A stretch of 27,880 bases of DNA, taken from CS1-C013 sp964347265 (GTDB taxonomy: Archaea > Aenigmatarchaeota > Aenigmatarchaeia > Aenigmatarchaeales > Aenigmatarchaeaceae). Under the pieces are notes generated by a model that did not search any database, had not been told where the DNA came from, and saw only the letters and a program-made list of their open reading frames with translations. The DNA is taken from assembly GCA_964347265.1 (NCBI GenBank), contig CAYFXV010000006.1, forward strand, positions 1 to 27,880, given 5' to 3'. Of this stretch, positions 1-7,851 are shown piece by piece. The translations under genes and the position numbers were made by a program. Numbering within the stretch: position 1 is the first letter of the stretch; every line of letters starts with the position of its first letter.

Positions 1-127
1 CTAATCTAAAATATGCTTCCTCGTCTTCACCTAACATTTCAGTATTGAATGCTAAGTATAGAAAATATATACCTAAAAGTAGCAGAAATATAAAAAATAT
101 AATTTGTATATGCTTTTCGAAGTTCAT
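1..127 (-). CDS. N-terminal fragment of a GT-C-like membrane glycosyltransferase (cut by window edge)
   Basis: An ATG at 127 on the minus strand opens a frame of 42 codons that reaches base 1 without a stop, so only the N-terminus is here. It encodes a short charged head, one hydrophobic helix (about residues 8-26, rich in I/F/L) and then the acidic stretch GEDEEAYFRL. A first membrane helix followed by an acidic D/E-rich loop is the usual start of GT-C enzymes (PMT/ArnT/GT39-like), which transfer sugars from polyprenyl-phosphate donors on the outer membrane face. It lies 41 bp after the stop of the upstream methyltransferase on the same strand, so co-transcription is plausible. The sequence supports an open frame with a membrane helix; the GT-C assignment rests on a short motif and is tentative. 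Confidence 0.55.
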   Translation of the reverse strand, partial: MNFEKHIQIIFFIFLLLLGIYFLYLAFNTEMLGEDEEAYFRL

Positions 128-168
128 AATTTACTTTATTTAGACATTTTTAATTTTATATATGTTTA

Positions 169-915
169 TTATTCGAGACCATTCTTATAATTTTTAACTT
201 TTCTGATTCTCATGGTCAGAAACGTGCAGTATCTGGTTAGTATTTTAGACATAATTTTTTGTAGAGCAAATGGTAAAAAATAAATTCCGAAACCAGATAG
301 CTTTTCAACTTCAAAACCATATATATGTGCAAGATCTTTTAGAGCGGGCACATTAAAAGCTTTAATATGTCCTTGCTCTCCTTGTTTCCAAGCATTGGGT
401 TTAACTACTCTCTCGCCCCTAAGAAGGTTCCCAACATGTCTATCTATTAAATGAAGGGTTGTTGTTTGTTGGCCAGTTAGAATTAAAAAAATGCTATGAA
501 ATGAAGACAAATTAGGAACTGAAATTACTGCATACCCACCCATCTTCAGCACTCTATTGGTTTCTTTTAAAAAATTATGAGTATTCCAGAGATGCTCAAG
601 TACTTGATTAGCGCAAACTACATCAAAAAATCCTTTTGGGTAAGGGAATTTATCATTTAAATTAGATATTTTAACTTTTATTCCTTTTTTACGAGCAGCA
701 CTAGCAGCTTTTCTAACTGTTTCAATTCCAAAACATCTATTAGACATAAGAACTTTTGATATTTCTTTCGTAAATTCTCCATCTGAACATCCAAGGTCCA
801 GAATTTTTGGATTATCATTTTCCTGAATTAAAAAACTTAGAAATATTTTTTGATTTTCTCTATAAAGTTTATAGAGCATATCAAAAAATTTATCTGACTT
901 AAGCTTCTTTTTCAT
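169..915 (-). CDS. class I SAM-dependent methyltransferase
   Basis: A Rossmann-fold methyltransferase of about 248 residues. Motif I is ILDLGCSDGEF (near residue 38), an acidic motif-II position sits in FGIETV, and the motif around NQVLEHLWNTHNFLKETNRVL, GGYAVISVPN is the usual methyltransf_11/UbiE-like pattern. The substrate cannot be read from sequence; among surface-glycan genes a sugar, lipid or small metabolite is likely. I chose ATG 915, preceded by GAGTGA at a normal distance. A TTG at 939 in the same frame would add eight residues but has a poorer ribosome site. It follows the EamA-like gene on the same strand with an 89 bp gap that could hold a separate promoter. The fold is clear; the function is not. 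Confidence 0.85.
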   Translation of the reverse strand: MKKKLKSDKFFDMLYKLYRENQKIFLSFLIQENDNPKILDLGCSDGEFTKEISKVLMSNRCFGIETVRKAASAARKKGIKVKISNLNDKFPYPKGFFDVVCANQVLEHLWNTHNFLKETNRVLKMGGYAVISVPNLSSFHSIFLILTGQQTTTLHLIDRHVGNLLRGERVVKPNAWKQGEQGHIKAFNVPALKDLAHIYGFEVEKLSGFGIYFLPFALQKIMSKILTRYCTFLTMRIRKVKNYKNGLE

Positions 916-1004
916 TTTGGTCACTCGTATTTTATACAAGCTCTTTTGATAAGTAATTATATGTATGTAAATAAAACACTATAAACCTTTTGATTATACT
1001 AGAT

Positions 1005-1403
1005 CTATCTTATTAATATCAAAACCATGCCGAAAATTATCATAATAAATCCTACTATCTTGGATAAAGAGGCGGTTTCATTAAAGAATATCAAGCCTAT
1101 TAGAAGGCTCCCTATAACTGTTGAAGAAAATAAAAATATCTGAGCTGTGCCTAAAGGCACATTCCCCAAAACTGCACTATAAGTAAGTTTAAGCACCAAA
1201 GCTGTAAGTAACCAAAAAATTATCCATGGATTAAATAAAAATTGTTTAATAAACTCAAGGTTTAAGAAATTAGTCAAAGTAACTTTTAATTCTGTGCTAC
1301 CTTTTTTACCTAAAGCATCGCTAACAGCAAATGCTAAACCTACTATTATTGCTATGAAGATATATATGTTAGACCTAATAAGAGCACTTATAGCTTCTGC
1401 CAT
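1005..1403 (-). CDS. four-helix EamA/SMR-type small membrane transporter, possible lipid-linked sugar flippase subunit
   Basis: A 132-residue, very hydrophobic protein with four predicted helices (about residues 11-30, 55-75, 84-105 and 112-131). The last two carry PLGTAQIFLFSSTVIGSLLIG and a glutamate in FFNETASLSKIVGFIMIIFG, the arrangement of half-length drug/metabolite transporter (EamA) and SMR/ArnE-like proteins. Such proteins act as dimers; ArnE/ArnF flip an aminoarabinose-polyprenyl-phosphate. Given neighbouring glycosyltransferases, flipping of a polyprenyl-phosphate sugar is a reasonable inference, but a small-molecule exporter is equally compatible with sequence. There is no close Shine-Dalgarno; an AT-rich TATA-like stretch lies about 10-20 bp upstream of ATG 1403. 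It heads the leftmost minus-strand group. Confidence 0.78.
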   Translation of the reverse strand: MAEAISALIRSNIYIFIAIIVGLAFAVSDALGKKGSTELKVTLTNFLNLEFIKQFLFNPWIIFWLLTALVLKLTYSAVLGNVPLGTAQIFLFSSTVIGSLLIGLIFFNETASLSKIVGFIMIIFGMVLILIR

Positions 1404-1494
1404 TGTATTTTTATTATATCACACCTAATAAATACTTTTCTATGATATTAATTATTAAAAAGAGCAGAACACTATATTGTATGAAAGTGTAATC

Positions 1495-2199
1495 ATGAGA
1501 TATTCAATAGTTATTCCCGCATTTAATGAAGAAAAAAGAATTAAAAGTACGTTAGAAAATTATGGTAAAGAATTCAGAAAAAATACAGAAATAATTATAG
1601 TAAATAATGGTAGCACTGATAATACTGAAAAAATTGTTAGAAGTATGAGAAAGAAATTTCCACAAATAAAATTATTAAACTTTCCAATCGCTCTTGGTAA
1701 GGGTGGTGCAGTAAAAGAAGGTTTCAAAATAGCAAAAGGTTCTATAATTGGTTTTGTAGATTCAGATGATTCTATAAAAATCAAAGGTATTAAAAAATTG
1801 ATAGAATATGTTAGAAAAAATAAATGTGATTGTGCAATTGCATCAAAATGGAAAAATAAAAAATTTAAAGAAGTTGATGAACCTTTTTTTAGGAAAATAG
1901 CTTCCAGGGTATGGAACATAATAATAAGAATACTGTTTGGCTTGAAAATATATGATACCCAAGCTGGCGGTAAATTCATGAAATCCAGTGTATTAAAAGA
2001 GATTTTTAAAAAAATGAATTGTAGTGGATATGAATTCGATGTAGAACTTCTCTGGTTAATAAAAAGAGCTGGTTTCTCAATTAAAGAAGTTTACATATCT
2101 TTTGTTCATCGTGAGGAAAGTAAGTTTAAAATGAAAAATAGCATTACTATGCTAATCGATATAATGAAAATCAGATTTGGGGTAGAAAAATGCAGCTAA
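1495..2199 (+). CDS. GT2 glycosyltransferase, dolichyl-phosphate glucosyltransferase (ALG5/AglJ)-like
   Basis: A 235-residue family-2 glycosyltransferase. It begins YSIVIPAFNEE, has NNGSTDNTE, then GKGGAVKEGF, the DxD-type metal site VDSDDS near residue 92, and a C-terminal YEFDVELLWLIKRAG block. The order GKGGAV, DSDDS, TQAGGKF, FDVELL is characteristic of polyprenyl-phosphate glucosyl/mannosyltransferases (ALG5, archaeal AglJ), which load a sugar from an NDP-sugar onto the lipid carrier at the inner face of the membrane. There is a hydrophobic amphipathic stretch around residues 140-155 but no clear membrane helix at the end. ATG 1495 is preferred because the conserved core starts two residues later; a TTG at 1477 would add six residues. 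It converges on the DUF362 gene with no base between the two stops. Confidence 0.85.
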   Translation: MRYSIVIPAFNEEKRIKSTLENYGKEFRKNTEIIIVNNGSTDNTEKIVRSMRKKFPQIKLLNFPIALGKGGAVKEGFKIAKGSIIGFVDSDDSIKIKGIKKLIEYVRKNKCDCAIASKWKNKKFKEVDEPFFRKIASRVWNIIIRILFGLKIYDTQAGGKFMKSSVLKEIFKKMNCSGYEFDVELLWLIKRAGFSIKEVYISFVHREESKFKMKNSITMLIDIMKIRFGVEKCS

Positions 2200-3264
2200 C
2201 TAAAGTTTTATATTCGACTTTCTCAAAAGGGGTTTGAATTCAGCAGCATAAGGTGTCTTCAAAATTTTCTTAATATGTTTTTTGCCAAATCTTTTGTACC
2301 ACCATGTTGTATTATAAAAAGTTGCAATATCACAAAGGCATCTAAAAATAGGCGTATCAAACAAAATTGGTTTTACAACAGGGACTCTTCTTAGTTTCAT
2401 TTCCCAAAAGAATATAGGTTGTTTATGCGGTTTAGGTGCCTCAAATTCATTTATAAAAAATTTATCACCAACAGTTTTTATACTCTTTCTACTTCCGATT
2501 CTCATCTTTTCAGCCAATTCTATATGTTTTATTTTATCAGCATCAAAACCCATGAATCTTGCAACAATGTAATCTAATGCTACTCTGTCGGAACCAGCAA
2601 AAATAACATTACAAAGTTTAGGAGTGCCTGTTCTGGGAGCATTTCCCTCCATACATATTGTTCCATCTACTACATTGAAAGTTGTTTTTCTAAAATAATT
2701 ATTAACATCTGGAATAGCTTGATCAGCAACCAGATGATATTGATGTCTAAACCTAGGTAATAACCCCCAATGATTCTTTAGACAACAAGTAATTGTAGTT
2801 AAACAATGCGTTTTTACAACAGGTAGGTTTAAAATAGTATCTACATCTAAAAGTATTTTGGGAACTTCTATTTTCTTTAGAACTTTTCCTCCAAAATTAT
2901 TCACTTTTACTAACGGTTGTTCTGAAAGATTAATGAATTTTATATTATATTTATCAGCTAAATCATAAAATCCCCATAATTTAGCTGTTCTATCTAATTG
3001 TTTTGCTGCTGCAAGATTGGCGTCACCTATATATATCTCAGACTTTGGATACGATTTCTTTAATTTCTCTAGAACAGAATCTATAACCCATGGAGATGTA
3101 CATTGACCGGGAACTAATTGATCAGAAATTCCATTAATCTTAACAAATATTTTTTTACCTTTTATAAATTTTTTCCAATTGCCCAATTCCATTGATTTAT
3201 GAACTGTTCTTCTAACCTCTTTTTTGCTGATTCCTTTTAGTTTTAAAAAAACTACTTTAGACAT
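2200..3264 (-). CDS. DUF362 family protein, first copy
   Basis: A 354-residue protein with the marks of DUF362 (PF04015): FVKINGISD near residue 45, IYIGDAN, then LNLPVVKTH and CCLKNHWGLLP in the middle, followed by DGTICMEGNAPRTGTP and a DRVALDYI segment. DUF362 proteins are often fused to a 4Fe-4S ferredoxin domain; none is visible here, since the cysteines (including the adjacent pair in CCLKN) do not form CxxCxxC repeats. The biochemical role of the family is not established. It has its own short upstream region, divergent from the deacetylase gene, so it is probably transcribed alone. A second, diverged DUF362 gene lies at 23557-24525, next to phosphatase-superfamily genes, which suggests the family is part of this surface-glycan region and not there by chance. 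Confidence 0.85.
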   Translation of the reverse strand: MSKVVFLKLKGISKKEVRRTVHKSMELGNWKKFIKGKKIFVKINGISDQLVPGQCTSPWVIDSVLEKLKKSYPKSEIYIGDANLAAAKQLDRTAKLWGFYDLADKYNIKFINLSEQPLVKVNNFGGKVLKKIEVPKILLDVDTILNLPVVKTHCLTTITCCLKNHWGLLPRFRHQYHLVADQAIPDVNNYFRKTTFNVVDGTICMEGNAPRTGTPKLCNVIFAGSDRVALDYIVARFMGFDADKIKHIELAEKMRIGSRKSIKTVGDKFFINEFEAPKPHKQPIFFWEMKLRRVPVVKPILFDTPIFRCLCDIATFYNTTWWYKRFGKKHIKKILKTPYAAEFKPLLRKSNIKL

Positions 3265-3300
3265 TAAAACACTCTTTTTGATCTCAATTATTAATATTAC

Positions 3301-3318
3301 AAATAAATAAATAAATAA
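3301..3318. repeat. short AAAT tandem repeat between divergent genes
   Basis: Four and a half units of AAAT in the 78 bp space between the divergent DUF362 and deacetylase genes. It is followed by a TTTAAAAT stretch that could serve as a TATA-like element, although it is rather close to ATG 3343 (about 20 bp). In such AT-rich DNA this may be simple low complexity; length variation here could alter promoter spacing, but nothing in a single sequence shows that. Confidence 0.5.
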
Positions 3319-3342
3319 GGTTTAAAATTTCTTAAAGATAAG

Positions 3343-4137
3343 ATGCAACCAAAAACTGTTTTATTAACATTCGATTTAGAAGAATTCGATTTGCCATTAG
3401 AATATGGCATACATATCAATTACGCAGATATGTTTTCTATATCTGTTAATGGTTGTTTAAAAATATTGAATATTTTAAGGAATTACAAAATAAATTCTAC
3501 TTTTTTTATAACAGGCTTTTTTGGAGAAAATCGTCCTAAATTAATCAAGAAGATTAATAAATTGGGTCATGAAATAGCTTTGCATGGATATAAACATGAT
3601 CAAAAATATTCTGAAATGAAGAAGGAAGATATTTTAAATGATATTAAAAGAGGTAAAAAAATACTAGAAAAAATTTGTAGAAAAAAAGTTTATGGATTTA
3701 GATCTCCGAGGATGGAGATGGTCTCATTTGAGATTTTAAAAAAAACTGGACTAAAATATGATAGCTCACTACACCCAACCTATGTTCCTGGTAGATACAA
3801 CAATTTTACTTCTCCACGTGATATAAAATCTTATAAAGGATTTTTCGAAGTTCCTATATCTGTAACACCTGTTGTCAGATTACCGTTCACATGGGTGTGG
3901 TTCAGAAATTTAGGACTAAATTACGCAAAAATATGCAGCAAACTATCGTTTTTAAATCAAAGTTTCATAAATATTTATTTCCATCCATGGGAGTTTGTAA
4001 ATGTGAAAAAATTTAAGATTCCGATGTATATAAAAAATAAAACTGGAAACACTATGATTAAATTATTAAAATATTATATTGAATGGTGTTTAGAAAACGA
4101 ATTTAGATTTAACACTATAATTAATTTTATTTCTTAA
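3343..4137 (+). CDS. polysaccharide deacetylase (NodB homology, carbohydrate esterase 4-like)
   Basis: A 264-residue enzyme with the NodB-domain motifs in order: LLTFDLEEF (catalytic/metal Asp 11 with E13-E14), STFFITGFF, HEIALHGYKHD (metal ligands H81 and H85), YGFRSPRMEM (R120/R123) and YFHPWEF (H214). The TFDxEE first motif and HPWE last motif resemble the subgroup typified by DUF3473/PEP-CTERM-locus deacetylases more than classical TFDDGP chitin deacetylases. The expected reaction is hydrolysis of N-acetyl (or O-acetyl) groups on an amino sugar of a glycan or glycolipid. There is no signal peptide or membrane helix, so the substrate is probably a cytoplasmic intermediate or lipid-linked sugar at the inner face. 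The gene starts at an ATG without a good Shine-Dalgarno and its stop overlaps the convergent methyltransferase by 11 bp. Confidence 0.88.
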   Translation: MQPKTVLLTFDLEEFDLPLEYGIHINYADMFSISVNGCLKILNILRNYKINSTFFITGFFGENRPKLIKKINKLGHEIALHGYKHDQKYSEMKKEDILNDIKRGKKILEKICRKKVYGFRSPRMEMVSFEILKKTGLKYDSSLHPTYVPGRYNNFTSPRDIKSYKGFFEVPISVTPVVRLPFTWVWFRNLGLNYAKICSKLSFLNQSFINIYFHPWEFVNVKKFKIPMYIKNKTGNTMIKLLKYYIEWCLENEFRFNTIINFIS

Positions 4138-4732
4138 TTGCGATATAAAATCTTTCAGAAGATAAAAATAAAGGTACTCTTATTAACGGTGTTATAACAG
4201 TTATGTTAACACCAAAAATCCATTCAAGTACACCAAATTCTTTTATTACTTTAAATTCCTTTTCAATAAAACTTCTATCAAGAATGTGTAGATGTCCTCC
4301 TCCCCTTTTATACTTCTGCAAACTTAACACAATATAACCATCATCTTTTAAAATTCGTTTAATTTCCGATAAGAATTTTTTAGGTTCTCTAAGATGATTA
4401 AACAAATCCAAGCATACAATAATATCAAACTTCTTACTCTTATAAGGCAAAGGCATTTTATTCAAATCCCATTGTATGGCATTTTTAAAACTGTTATTAA
4501 CCAAGTCTATTATGTGATAGTTTATTGAATTGGGAATAAATCTTCTTAAAGGTCCAAAACAACCAGCAATATCCAAAAGACTTATTTTTTTTGAACTATG
4601 TTTTATTATATTGGGATTTTCTATAAATGTTGATATGAATTTGGCTCTTTTAATACCACAAGTATCATTCCACTTTTTTAAATCATTATAGTTAAACTTA
4701 TATTTTTCTAAAAGATTGTTCATTTCAATCAT
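4127..4732 (-). CDS. small class I SAM-dependent methyltransferase
   Basis: About 201 residues. Motif I is LLDIAGCFGPLRRF, the acidic motif-II position is IIDLVN, and WDLNKMPLPYKSKKFDIIVCLDLFNHL plus KRILKDDGYIVLSLQ give the standard methyltransf_11 core. The C-terminal third ends in a moderately hydrophobic region (about residues 168-200) that could touch the membrane. AGGTTAC lies just before ATG 4732, while a second in-frame ATG at 4723 is possible. It is the last gene of a three-gene minus-strand run after the GT2 and the large membrane protein (17 bp gap), suggesting methylation of a glycan or lipid made by those enzymes. The overlap with the convergent deacetylase leaves no intergenic terminator. 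Confidence 0.82.
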   Translation of the reverse strand: MIEMNNLLEKYKFNYNDLKKWNDTCGIKRAKFISTFIENPNIIKHSSKKISLLDIAGCFGPLRRFIPNSINYHIIDLVNNSFKNAIQWDLNKMPLPYKSKKFDIIVCLDLFNHLREPKKFLSEIKRILKDDGYIVLSLQKYKRGGGHLHILDRSFIEKEFKVIKEFGVLEWIFGVNITVITPLIRVPLFLSSERFYIAIKK

Positions 4733-4749
4733 GTAACCTTAATTTTTAA

Positions 4750-6627
4750 TCAATAGACCCTATAAACTATAATTTCTTTATCTTGATAATTTAAAATTAA
4801 ATTATCTTCTAAAAGATTCTTCAAATCATTTAATTCTTTTTCTTTTACATAATCTTTATGAATTATTATATATTTGAGTTTATACTCTATTAAGAAATCT
4901 TTAGGAACGCTAATAGTTTTTATATCAATAGTATCTAAATGGGCAAGTGAATAAAGAAATGAATTATTGTTTATAAAATCAAAATATCTTGCCTTTTCTG
5001 AGTATCTAGCAATATGGCCACATAAGAGTCTTTTATTATGGGTAATCTGATAAAATTGAAATTGCCTTATGATTGGATTATAAGAGGTAAGGATATTGTG
5101 GCATAATGGTATTTCAATAATCGCATAATCTTCAGTATCTTTACTAATAAAATTGTAAAACGGTGGAATATCTGGTGAATACATTGGTATTGGAATTGAT
5201 AGGAACTCAAAAATAATTATTAAACAAATAATTAAAAACAAGATATTTTGCAAATTATATCTGCCTAAAAATTTTCTACGTTTAACTTTATTAAAAATGT
5301 TTACACAAACAAATCCAACTATTATCGATGAAAATAACATTAACATCACCACAAAACGGCTTGGACTTCTTATCATGTTAAAAAATGGTATAAAATTCAA
5401 GATTAAGAACGGCATAGGAATAACAACATTATGTTTTAATATCTCTAATGCATCTTCATTAATATTTGGTTGAATAGTTTGGGCAATTTTATCTAATTCT
5501 AATCCTTCAACTGGAATTAAAACCAAACCATTAAAATGCAATGCAGGACCAAGAGATAAAATAAAGTAAGTAAAAACAAATAACATCCAAAATTTGATTT
5601 TTTTATATTCTTTTATTTTTGAATAAAATAAGAAGAACAATGTTAAAAAGCCAATAAAAACAGTTGATGCTCCTATATCTCCATAAATTTTTCCATTATA
5701 TAAATTCACATGATCGTAAAATGGTTTAACATATTCTCCAAAAACAGAATGTAGTGATGAAGGTACAAGAAAAGAAATTAAATCAGCCGAATGAGCAACC
5801 GAAGTATCAATTGGTCTGCTTGATTGAAATTCATCACTAATTAGCATTGGAAGAGCAAAAGGAAAGATGAATATCCCGGACAGAAGAAACATTAGAATAA
5901 AACATTTAATGAGTTTTTTATTAAAAACATAATTTCTTCTGTGGAATAAATTATAAATGAAAAATAAGATGACAAAAATAATAAGAAAAGTTAAATAATA
6001 CCAATGGGACATAGCAACTAAAGTTAAAAAGATTGATGAAATTATGCTATTTTTTATTGTTCTTTCTTTAAATGTTTTTAAAAAATACAAAATAAAAAAT
6101 GGTATCCATTGCATACTAAGAAGACTCAAAAGATTAAGATTAGTATAATGATAGGGAAAAAATGCTAAAAGCAATCCAGCAATAATACTTGCCTTTCTAT
6201 TTTTCGTTAAATAAAAAACTAATAAATATTGTCCGAAACCAGTCAAAATAAATGAAAGTAAAAAAAGTAAATTATAAGTAATTGTTAAATTGGAGGCCAT
6301 TTGAAATGGAATTGCTAATAACGTATTAAACATAGTATTGTCATGAAATGCCAAATTTACTCCATTTGGATAAAATATGTAATCACTAAAAAATGGGTTC
6401 GTTCCCTGAAATAGAGCTTGTTTGACTCGCCAAAAATTCCAAATAAAAGCAAGAGATTCTTGACCCACTCTTGGATATTCTTTATTCGGATAATAAGGAA
6501 GATGAGAATGAATGTTGAAAATTAAAGGATAAGTCATTATTAACGTTGAAATAATAAAAAACAATAAAACGTATAAATTGAATGAATTTTTTTTCAAGTA
6601 TTTGATTATTTTACTCAATTTTATCAT
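4750..6627 (-). CDS. large polytopic membrane protein, GT-C-like glycosyltransferase candidate
   Basis: A 625-residue protein with about 11-13 predicted membrane helices, the first near residues 15-35, and a soluble C-terminal domain of about 120 residues after the last helix. The first extracytoplasmic loop contains GQESLAFIWNFW, then NPFFSDYIFYPNGVNLAFHD, and the next helices have FPYHYTNLNLL and MQWIPFF. This order matches a widespread family of archaeal and bacterial GT-C-like membrane proteins (YP-G-NL-H motif), often annotated only as membrane protein or GT39-like. The usual first-loop acidic residue is a glutamate in GQES. By analogy it would use a polyprenyl-phosphate sugar on the outer face; the activity has not been shown for this group. 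It is separated by 1 bp from the upstream GT2, so the two are almost certainly co-expressed. Confidence 0.75.
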   Translation of the reverse strand: MIKLSKIIKYLKKNSFNLYVLLFFIISTLIMTYPLIFNIHSHLPYYPNKEYPRVGQESLAFIWNFWRVKQALFQGTNPFFSDYIFYPNGVNLAFHDNTMFNTLLAIPFQMASNLTITYNLLFLLSFILTGFGQYLLVFYLTKNRKASIIAGLLLAFFPYHYTNLNLLSLLSMQWIPFFILYFLKTFKERTIKNSIISSIFLTLVAMSHWYYLTFLIIFVILFFIYNLFHRRNYVFNKKLIKCFILMFLLSGIFIFPFALPMLISDEFQSSRPIDTSVAHSADLISFLVPSSLHSVFGEYVKPFYDHVNLYNGKIYGDIGASTVFIGFLTLFFLFYSKIKEYKKIKFWMLFVFTYFILSLGPALHFNGLVLIPVEGLELDKIAQTIQPNINEDALEILKHNVVIPMPFLILNFIPFFNMIRSPSRFVVMLMLFSSIIVGFVCVNIFNKVKRRKFLGRYNLQNILFLIICLIIIFEFLSIPIPMYSPDIPPFYNFISKDTEDYAIIEIPLCHNILTSYNPIIRQFQFYQITHNKRLLCGHIARYSEKARYFDFINNNSFLYSLAHLDTIDIKTISVPKDFLIEYKLKYIIIHKDYVKEKELNDLKNLLEDNLILNYQDKEIIVYRVY

Positions 6628-6628
6628 C

Positions 6629-7630
6629 TTATTTTCTTTTCCATCGTTTCCACACTTTTGTTGGGTGCTGATGTCTCTTTGGTATTGAAATTAACCATGA
6701 GAAACCATAAAGAATCAACCAGTATGACAATGCAACAATATCCTTGAATCTACACTTATAAAAATTTTTAAGAAATGTAGTTGAGATACCAATAGCATAT
6801 TTACCAAAGTTCAAATCATATTTTTTATAACACAAAATCCAACCAACATTTCCTTTAATTTTCTGTTGTAAAAGAGGTTTTACTTTTGTGGGAGAACCGA
6901 AATTACAAAAATTAAAGACATTGTCTGCAAATTCAATTATATAACCTTTTTTTAAAACCTGATAAGCAAATTCAACATCATCGTGAACCATCGAAGTGTC
7001 TATATTATTTACAAGTCCTCTTCGAAAGCAACTTATATCAATTGGTATTTTCATTTTACCTTTGACAGGAAAGAATTGCCGTCTGTACTGAACTTGTAAT
7101 ACTGTTAAGAAGTTTTCTGCTCTAGTAATTATACTACGTTCACGTTCTGCAATTATTTCAGGCCAATATTCTAGTTCAACGTAAGGGTGACTGTTTTTTT
7201 TCCAATCTATTTCTCCTGTATAATAGATTCCTCCAACACGTGGATTTTTAAAATATCTAACGATGTTATATAAACATGTTTTGGGATTACCAAATTTTCT
7301 ATCAGCATCAAATTTTATAATTATTTCTCCTGTACAAATTTTAAGCATGCTGTTAAATGCACCAATTACACCTCTACGTTTAGGAGAATAATCAACTTTA
7401 ACAAAAGAATATTTCTTGGCATATTTTTTTGCTATTTCAAGTGTTCTATCATCACTTTTATCTACACCAACTACAATTTCCTTATTTGGATATTTAACAT
7501 CTTTCACAAGATGCTTTAACGCATTATCTATTACAGCTTCTTCATTATAAGCTGGAACGAGTAATGATATTTTTGGCCATTTCCGTTTATTACCATTTTC
7601 CTTTCTTCTAATTTTATCAGCTTTTTTCAT
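6629..7630 (-). CDS. GT2 glycosyltransferase with C-terminal membrane helix
   Basis: A 333-residue family-2 enzyme. KISLLVPAYNEE starts the GT-A fold near residue 20, VGVDKSDDRT follows, the metal site is IIKFDADRKF, and VHDDVEFAYQVLKKG with KIKGNVGW resembles the acceptor/base and (Q/R)xxRW-like regions of processive or membrane-linked GT2 enzymes. One hydrophobic helix near residues 300-320 (YWLILYGFSWLIS) would anchor it at the inner membrane face. I take ATG 7630, preceded by GGTTGAT; a TTG at 7639 would add three residues. It is the first gene of a three-gene run and has a TATAAATA box about 50 bp upstream on its strand. The donor and acceptor sugars cannot be told from sequence. Confidence 0.85.
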   Translation of the reverse strand: MKKADKIRRKENGNKRKWPKISLLVPAYNEEAVIDNALKHLVKDVKYPNKEIVVGVDKSDDRTLEIAKKYAKKYSFVKVDYSPKRRGVIGAFNSMLKICTGEIIIKFDADRKFGNPKTCLYNIVRYFKNPRVGGIYYTGEIDWKKNSHPYVELEYWPEIIAERERSIITRAENFLTVLQVQYRRQFFPVKGKMKIPIDISCFRRGLVNNIDTSMVHDDVEFAYQVLKKGYIIEFADNVFNFCNFGSPTKVKPLLQQKIKGNVGWILCYKKYDLNFGKYAIGISTTFLKNFYKCRFKDIVALSYWLILYGFSWLISIPKRHQHPTKVWKRWKRK

Positions 7631-7679
7631 TTTTATCAACCAATATAATACGTTTCCAAAATATTCATCGTATTCAAAA

Positions 7680-7687
7680 TATTTATA
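7680..7687 (-). promoter_or_regulatory. TATA-like box for the minus-strand GT2/membrane-protein operon
   Basis: On the minus strand this reads TATAAATA and is centred about 53 bp upstream of ATG 7630, which would place transcription start about 25 bp before the start codon, leaving room for the GGTTGAT ribosome site. It lies in the 221 bp divergent space shared with the HprK-like gene. That space contains no convincing ORF or RNA structure. This is a pattern match only. Confidence 0.35.
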
Positions 7688-7766
7688 GAAATCGAAAATT
7701 TTTCTGATATTCTTATACAGTAAATAAAAAATTTAAACATAAAAATAACCCTTAAATTATGATTTT

Positions 7767-7774
7767 TTTATATA
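7767..7774 (+). promoter_or_regulatory. consensus archaeal TATA box upstream of the HprK-like/radical SAM pair
   Basis: An exact TTTATATA. Adding the usual 25-27 bp puts the transcription start near 7797, giving a leader of about 55 nt that includes the strong ribosome site AGGAGA at 7842-7847, four bases before ATG 7852. A second AT-rich box nearer the gene (about 7811-7822) would start transcription inside the ribosome site and is less likely. Confidence 0.42.
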
Positions 7775-7851
7775 CTTAATATGACGAAAAGAAAGATACA
7801 TAACTTAATTTTAAATTATATACATTATAATCAAATTAATTAGGAGATAAA

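Noticed and set aside
3301..3318. Phase-variable promoter repeat
   Set aside because: Four AAAT units in AT-rich DNA are not enough evidence of slippage-based switching.
4750..6627. STT3/AglB oligosaccharyltransferase
   Set aside because: The WWDYG motif and the DxD of the first loop are absent; the YP-G-NL-H family pattern fits better.
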